Source: JABSSA01 sp039984715 (lineage in GTDB: Bacteria; Pseudomonadota; Alphaproteobacteria; Rhodobacterales; Rhodobacteraceae). From it: a stretch of 64,000 nucleotides of DNA. The DNA is taken from NCBI GenBank assembly GCA_039984715.1, contig JBDWUA010000016.1:186001-250000 (forward strand), given 5' to 3'. Made by a program: the position numbers and the translations under genes. Shown one piece after another: positions 59,570 through 64,000 of the stretch (within the stretch, counting starts at the first letter, position 1; each line of letters begins with the position of its first letter). A model generated the notes under the pieces. That model was not told the DNA's origin. It saw nothing but the letters and a program-made list of their open reading frames with translations, and searched no databases.

Positions 59570-60493
59570 ATGTCTGATTTACCCACTCCGCGCGGTTCTC
59601 TTACGCCTGACCGCAACCTATCTGACTTGACGTGGCTGCGTGTCGGCGGCCCAGCCGATTGGTTGTTTCAACCGGCTGATTTAGACGATCTAAGCGAATT
59701 CCTACGCGCATTGCCTCAAAATGTCGACGTGTTTCCAATGGGGGTCGGGTCCAACCTTATCGTACGCGATGGTGGGTTGCGGTCTGTGGTCATCCGGTTG
59801 GGGCGTGGATTTAACGGCATTCAAATCGACGGGACCCGTGTTCACGCGGGCGCTGCGGCTTTGGATGCGCATGTGGCCCGACGTGCGGCTGATGCTGGCG
59901 TCGATCTGACATTCTTGCGCACCATTCCGGGGTCAATTGGCGGAGCGGTTCGGATGAACGCAGGCTGTTACGGAAGCTACATGGCGGATGTTCTGGTGTC
60001 GGCCAAGGCTGTGCTGCGAAATGGCGATATCGTGGAATTTGGTCCAAATGAGCTGAACTTTCAGTACCGGCAATCGTCATTGCCGCCCGGAGCAGTTCTG
60101 GTCGAGGCCGTGTTAGAGGGCCAAATGAACGATCCCGCTGTATTGGCTGCACGTATGGACGACCAATTGGCAAAACGCGACGCGACACAGCCCACGAAGG
60201 ACCGAAGTGCCGGATCAACTTTCAGAAACCCGGCCGGTTTCAGCAGCACGGGGCAGGCCGATGATGTCCATGACCTGAAGGCTTGGAAGGTCATCGATGA
60301 TGCCGGAATGCGCGGCGCAACCAAGGGCGGGGCGCAAATGAGCGAGAAGCATTCAAACTTTTTGATCAATACCGGGGCGGCAACAGCAAAAGATCTCGAA
60401 GGTTTAGGCGAAGAAGTGCGAAAAAAGGTTTACGCCAATTCGGGCATTACGCTAGAGTGGGAGATAATGCGCGTTGGGGAAGCCAAGGGATAA
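59570..60493 (+). CDS. murB: UDP-N-acetylenolpyruvoylglucosamine reductase MurB
   Basis: MurB is the FAD enzyme that reduces UDP-GlcNAc-enolpyruvate to UDP-MurNAc. The 307-residue protein begins LTWLRVGGPADWLFQPAD, has the FAD-binding GVGSNLIVRDGG and GIPGSIGGAVRMNAGCYG-like segment (TIPGSIGGAVRMNAG), the catalytic Ser in KDRSAGSTFRNP, and the C-terminal LINTGAATAKDL. The ATG at 59570 was chosen because an upstream extension overlaps the previous gene and gives an unrelated N-terminus. Confidence 0.96.
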   Translation: MSDLPTPRGSLTPDRNLSDLTWLRVGGPADWLFQPADLDDLSEFLRALPQNVDVFPMGVGSNLIVRDGGLRSVVIRLGRGFNGIQIDGTRVHAGAAALDAHVARRAADAGVDLTFLRTIPGSIGGAVRMNAGCYGSYMADVLVSAKAVLRNGDIVEFGPNELNFQYRQSSLPPGAVLVEAVLEGQMNDPAVLAARMDDQLAKRDATQPTKDRSAGSTFRNPAGFSSTGQADDVHDLKAWKVIDDAGMRGATKGGAQMSEKHSNFLINTGAATAKDLEGLGEEVRKKVYANSGITLEWEIMRVGEAKG

Positions 60494-60595
60494 CAACTGG
60501 CTCCAAATCCAACGGCGTTGAGGCGGATATAATACAGGGCGATTAACGCTCTGATGCAACACAAACCCACTAAAGGGTTTGGAACACAGAGGCAC

Positions 60596-61519
60596 ATGGG
60601 CGGGCAGTCGAGCAGGACGTTCCCCAAAGTTGCGGTATTGATGGGCGGTCCTTCGGCTGAACGCGAAGTGTCTTTGTCCACCGGGCATGCTTGCGCGACC
60701 GCACTTCGGGATGAAGGATATGACGTAATCGAGGTCGACGCGGACCGCGACCTTGATGCGCGTCTGAAAGAGATTTCTCCGGATGCGGTTTTGAATTGCC
60801 TTCACGGAAGGTGGGGCGAAGATGGATGTGTTCAGGGGGTATTGGAATGGCTGGGCATTCCGTATTCGCATTCAGGTGTGTTGGCGTCGTCGCTTGCGAT
60901 GGACAAGCAGCGAACCAAGGCCACGTATCGCGCAGCCGGGTTGCCTGTTGTCGAAAGTATTATTGCCTCCAAGAATGATGTGCAGGCGGATCACGTGATG
61001 CCGCCACCTTATGTTGTTAAGCCAAACAACGAAGGGTCGTCTGTTGGTGTTTATATCGTGCACGAGGCGGCCAACGGCCCCCCTTCTTTGAATGATGACA
61101 TGCCCGAACATGTTATGGTCGAAACCTTCGCGCCGGGACGAGAGTTGACGACAACAGTGGTTGGTGATCGCGCTTTGGGCGTGACCGATATTATCACCGA
61201 CGGTTGGTATGACTATCAAGCCAAGTACGAGACTGGTGGGTCGCGTCATGTCATTCCAGCTGACATTCCGGACGAGATTACGGGTTTATGTCGCGACTAT
61301 GCGTTGCGGGCACATCAGGCATTGGGATGCCGTGGTGTAAGCCGGACAGATTTTCGATGGGATGAAAGTAAAGGCGCGGATGGTCTTGTGTTGCTTGAGA
61401 CGAATACGCAGCCGGGGATGACACCGACCTCTTTGACACCTGAACAAGCTGCTGCTGAAGGAATGACCTTTGGGCAATTGTGCATATGGATGGTGGAGGA
61501 TGCCTCATGCAATCGCTAA
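60596..61519 (+). CDS. ddl: D-alanine:D-alanine ligase
   Basis: Ddl makes the D-Ala-D-Ala dipeptide used by MurF. The 307-residue ATP-grasp protein has FPKVAVLMGGPSAEREVSLSTG, CLHGRWGEDGCVQGVLEWLGIPYSHSGV, YVVKPNNEGSSVGV and LLETNTQPGMTPTSL. I place the start at ATG 60596 because homologues begin just before SGQSSRTFPKVAV-like sequence; ATG 60554 is an alternative that would add 14 residues. Its 3' end overlaps ftsQ by 13 bases. Confidence 0.96.
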   Translation: MGGQSSRTFPKVAVLMGGPSAEREVSLSTGHACATALRDEGYDVIEVDADRDLDARLKEISPDAVLNCLHGRWGEDGCVQGVLEWLGIPYSHSGVLASSLAMDKQRTKATYRAAGLPVVESIIASKNDVQADHVMPPPYVVKPNNEGSSVGVYIVHEAANGPPSLNDDMPEHVMVETFAPGRELTTTVVGDRALGVTDIITDGWYDYQAKYETGGSRHVIPADIPDEITGLCRDYALRAHQALGCRGVSRTDFRWDESKGADGLVLLETNTQPGMTPTSLTPEQAAAEGMTFGQLCIWMVEDASCNR

Positions 61520-62370
61520 AGCGTGATCCGGCCCCGTCCCGTTGGGCATGGCGTATCGAACGCCTGATGTTGACGCCGGGCGTACGCTTGACGTTGCGCG
61601 CCGGTCTTCCCTTTGTTGTGATGGTTGGCTTGGGGGCGTGGTATCTTAGCAAACCCGAAGTGCAGACGCGCATTGCAAACACAGTCGCGGAAACCCGCGC
61701 CAGCATCGAAGAACGCCCAGAATTCATGGTCAACCTTATGGCCATCGATGGCGTCGGTAGCGACGTGGATCAGGCCATTCGCACTGAGTTGCCAATTGAT
61801 TTTCCGGTGTCCTCGTTTGATTTGAACCTAGAAGACATGCGCGCAACGATCTCTGCGATGGATCCGGTGAAATCCGCGTCTGTTCGGATCCGGTCTGGTG
61901 GCATTCTTCAGGTTGACGTTACACCCCGCATCCCAGTCGTCATTTGGCGCACCAATGGGGGGCTGCATTTATTGGACGGTCAGGGCCACCCCGTGGCCCC
62001 TGTCGATCAACGCGCGCAACGTTCGGATTTACCTTTGATTGCCGGGCAGGGCGCTGACCTGCATGTCGAAGAAGCCATGATTCTTGTCGACGCGGCCGCG
62101 CCTTTGGGGGACCGTTTGCGCGGACTTCAAAGGGTTGGCGAACGCCGCTGGGATTTGGTGCTGGATCGAAATCAACGCATCTTACTACCCGCCGACAATC
62201 CGGTCGCCGCCCTTGAGCGCATGATCGCATTGGATTCGGCAAGCGATGTGCTGGCGCGCGATATCTCTCGCGTTGATCTTCGCCTGACCGCCCGTCCCAC
62301 AATTCGCATGCAAGCGCGCGCCACTGAAGAACGTTTGCGTATCCACAAGTTAAATTTGCAATCTGAGTAG
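61507..62370 (+). CDS. ftsQ: Cell division protein FtsQ
   Basis: FtsQ is the 287-residue bitopic divisome scaffold that binds FtsL and FtsB. It has a basic cytoplasmic N-terminus, one membrane segment (LRAGLPFVVMVGLGAWYLS, residues 32-50), a POTRA domain (EFMVNLMAIDGVGSDVDQAI) and the FtsQ beta domain (SVRIRSGGILQVDVTPRIPVVIW, WDLVLDRNQRILLP). The ATG at 61507 has GGAGG 8 bases upstream. It ends 7 bases before ftsA. Confidence 0.95.
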   Translation: MQSLKRDPAPSRWAWRIERLMLTPGVRLTLRAGLPFVVMVGLGAWYLSKPEVQTRIANTVAETRASIEERPEFMVNLMAIDGVGSDVDQAIRTELPIDFPVSSFDLNLEDMRATISAMDPVKSASVRIRSGGILQVDVTPRIPVVIWRTNGGLHLLDGQGHPVAPVDQRAQRSDLPLIAGQGADLHVEEAMILVDAAAPLGDRLRGLQRVGERRWDLVLDRNQRILLPADNPVAALERMIALDSASDVLARDISRVDLRLTARPTIRMQARATEERLRIHKLNLQSE

Positions 62371-62377
62371 TTTGACG

Positions 62378-63712
62378 ATGAATGATCTCTATCAAAGCCA
62401 ACGTACGATGCGTCACATGCGCAAGCTCGCTATTCAGCGGGGTGTTGTGGCCATATTGGACATTGGCAGTTCCAAAATCGCATGCCTCGTGTTGCGTTTT
62501 GATGGAGCGTCTCGGATTGGCGAAGAAGGCGAAATTGGCTCGTTGGCGGGCCAAGCTGGTTTTCGGATTATCGGTGCTGCTACGACGCGGTCCCGTGGGG
62601 TCAAATTTGGCGAAATCTCAGCAATGGCGGAAACCGAACGCGCGATGCGCACCGCTTTGCAGGCCGCACAAAAGATGGCGGGTATCCGTGTTGATCATGT
62701 TATCGTGTGTTTTGCTGGTGGTGATCCGCGCAGCTATGGGTTGGATGCGCAAATTGAATTGGAAGGCCAGCTGGTCGAAGAGGGCGACGTCGCCAAGGTA
62801 CTGGCGCGGTGTGATATTCCTGATTACGGCGCCCATCGTGAAGTGCTGCACGCCCAACCGGTTAACTTTGCGCTTGATCATAGATCGGGCCTGATCGATC
62901 CGCGCGGCCAATTGGGCAACGCTTTGGCGGTCGATATGCATATGCTGACTGTTGACGCCACAGTGGTTCAAAATCTTGCGCAATGCGTCAAACGGTGTGA
63001 TCTGGAATTGGCTGGTATCGCAAATTCGACCTATGCATCTGGCATTGCGGCGCTGGTCGAAGATGAACAGGAACTTGGCGCGGCTTGTATTGATATGGGC
63101 GGCGGATCAACCGGTGTGTCCATCTTTATCAAAAAACACATGATTTATTCCGACACCGTTCGTTTGGGCGGGGATCATGTGACAAGCGACATTTCGATGG
63201 GGCTGCAAGTGCCCACTACAAATGCCGAACGGATCAAGACGTTTTATGGCGGCGTTCATGCGACTGGCGTGGATGATCGCGAAATGATCGAAACCGGTGG
63301 TGATACAGGTGATTATGAACATGATCGCCGCACAGTCAGCCGCGCCGAGCTGATTGGTATTATGCGTCCTCGGGTCGAAGAGATTCTGGAAGAAGTTCGC
63401 GCCCGTCTGGATGCGGCCGGATTTGACCAATTGCCCAGCCAACAAATCGTTTTGACAGGAGGCGGCAGCCAAATCCCCGGACTTGATGGATTGGCGAGCC
63501 GGATTTTGGGTCAGCAGGTGCGTCTTGGTCGCCCGCTTCGCGTGCATGGATTGCCCCAAGCCGCGACCGGCCCAAGTTTTGCCAGCGCCGTTGGCCTTAG
63601 TCTGTTCGCAGCGAACCCCCAAGATGAATGGTGGGACTTTGATATCCCGGCTGACCGATACCCGGCACGCTCGCTTAGACGGGCTGTCAAATGGTTCAAG
63701 GAGAATTGGTAG
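62378..63712 (+). CDS. ftsA: Cell division protein FtsA
   Basis: FtsA is the actin-like protein that anchors FtsZ to the membrane. The 444-residue protein begins with a Met-Arg-rich region, then the phosphate-1 motif VAILDIGSSKIACLVL, the SHS2 domain region around residues 85-160, phosphate 2 CIDMGGGSTGVSIF, and LTGGGSQIPGLDGLASRIL near the C-terminus. The C-terminal amphipathic helix SLRRAVKWFKENW is the membrane-targeting sequence. An in-frame TTG at 62372 is an alternative start. It should be followed by ftsZ just beyond the window. Confidence 0.96.
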   Translation: MNDLYQSQRTMRHMRKLAIQRGVVAILDIGSSKIACLVLRFDGASRIGEEGEIGSLAGQAGFRIIGAATTRSRGVKFGEISAMAETERAMRTALQAAQKMAGIRVDHVIVCFAGGDPRSYGLDAQIELEGQLVEEGDVAKVLARCDIPDYGAHREVLHAQPVNFALDHRSGLIDPRGQLGNALAVDMHMLTVDATVVQNLAQCVKRCDLELAGIANSTYASGIAALVEDEQELGAACIDMGGGSTGVSIFIKKHMIYSDTVRLGGDHVTSDISMGLQVPTTNAERIKTFYGGVHATGVDDREMIETGGDTGDYEHDRRTVSRAELIGIMRPRVEEILEEVRARLDAAGFDQLPSQQIVLTGGGSQIPGLDGLASRILGQQVRLGRPLRVHGLPQAATGPSFASAVGLSLFAANPQDEWWDFDIPADRYPARSLRRAVKWFKENW

Positions 63713-64000
63713 CCGCAACTCACATAGGCGATTCTAACAGAGGTTGATCAAGTAAAACGGGAATGTCCACGTGGACAAGAGCGGATAAATTCGCCGTCCC
63801 GAACACGCAGTCAGGCCCGCAGACACATCGAGTGATTCTGTGCTTGCATACACTCTGCTTGTGGCAAGGCGGTCCGAAACCGCAATATTCAGGGGCATCC
63901 TACTATTTTGAGGGAAAATTGGCAGATTTCAGCCAATATTTTGTGGCTAAACTGTGTTTTTTGGGTGACGCATCGGTGCGTCTTGGGTAAGTTGTCGGTT
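63713..64000 (+). promoter_or_regulatory. ftsA-ftsZ intergenic region with palindromes
   Basis: This 288-base end region should hold the promoter of the presumed ftsZ. It has a perfect 14-base palindrome TGTCCACGTGGACA at 63764-63777, an inverted repeat ATTGGC/GCCAAT (about 63918-63937, 8-base spacer) and two GANTC (CcrM) sites. I saw no TTAA-N7-TTAA CtrA box. The open frame starting at 63763 is not a gene as it has no Shine-Dalgarno and starts in the palindrome. Confidence 0.45.

Noticed and set aside
63713..64000. CtrA box upstream of ftsZ
   Set aside because: No TTAA-N7-TTAA match was found in the visible part; the promoter may also lie partly outside the window.

Overview
The window looks like chromosomal DNA of an alphaproteobacterium of the Rhodobacteraceae (Roseobacter group). 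The evidence is the order of the division and cell wall (dcw) genes with DUF2484-type membrane proteins between murC and murB, a split hisB-hisH / hisA / hisF-hisE histidine locus, tRNA-Tyr next to rlmB, a DUF1127 gene followed by CTCCTCCC-loop hairpins (the CcsR arrangement known from Rhodobacter), and a structured leader in front of mraZ that matches the UpsM sRNA position. All functions are read from the sequence and from memory of families; no search was run.

Layout. 1-310: the end of a tyrosine-recombinase gene abuts tRNA-Tyr, so the window probably starts at the edge of a genomic island. 587-1870: rlmB, a small zinc-ribbon gene and a possible sRNA. 1897-9173: a CoA-binding protein and the histidine genes hisE, hisF, hisA, hisH and hisB on the minus strand, interspersed with plus-strand genes for small secreted, membrane or unknown proteins. 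9410-11056: a DUF1963 (YwqG-like) protein.

11554-26355 is the most unusual block. It holds an ABC-exporter-like protein with a degenerate nucleotide-binding domain and a C-terminal cyclic-nucleotide-binding domain, an MBL-fold hydrolase, a large FecR/cadherin-like/RTX protein, a CHASE2 adenylate cyclase transcribed divergently from it, and a complete type I secretion system (HlyD adaptor, LapB-like ATPase, TolC-like channel). I infer a cAMP-linked surface-protein secretion system.

26650-41525: tRNA-Gly with a structured element beside it, a VOC protein, pyruvate carboxylase, a BchE-like B12/radical-SAM enzyme, an FMN-dependent lactate dehydrogenase, a BLUF photoreceptor, a GH19 endolysin-like protein, a UvrD helicase, a DUF1127 gene with five CcsR-like hairpins, an Mrp/ApbC ATPase and a secreted esterase.

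41526-64000: the dcw cluster on the plus strand: a long regulated leader (candidate UpsM and MraZ boxes), mraZ, rsmH, ftsL, ftsI, murE, murF, mraY, an AAA ATPase, murD, an MFS transporter and a minus-strand flavoprotein, ftsW, murG, murC, four small membrane proteins, murB, ddl, ftsQ and ftsA. The window ends in the upstream region of the expected ftsZ. Most of these genes overlap by 1-4 bases or are a few bases apart. Together they make UDP-MurNAc-pentapeptide, lipid I and lipid II, then polymerise and crosslink septal peptidoglycan under FtsA/FtsQ/FtsL control.
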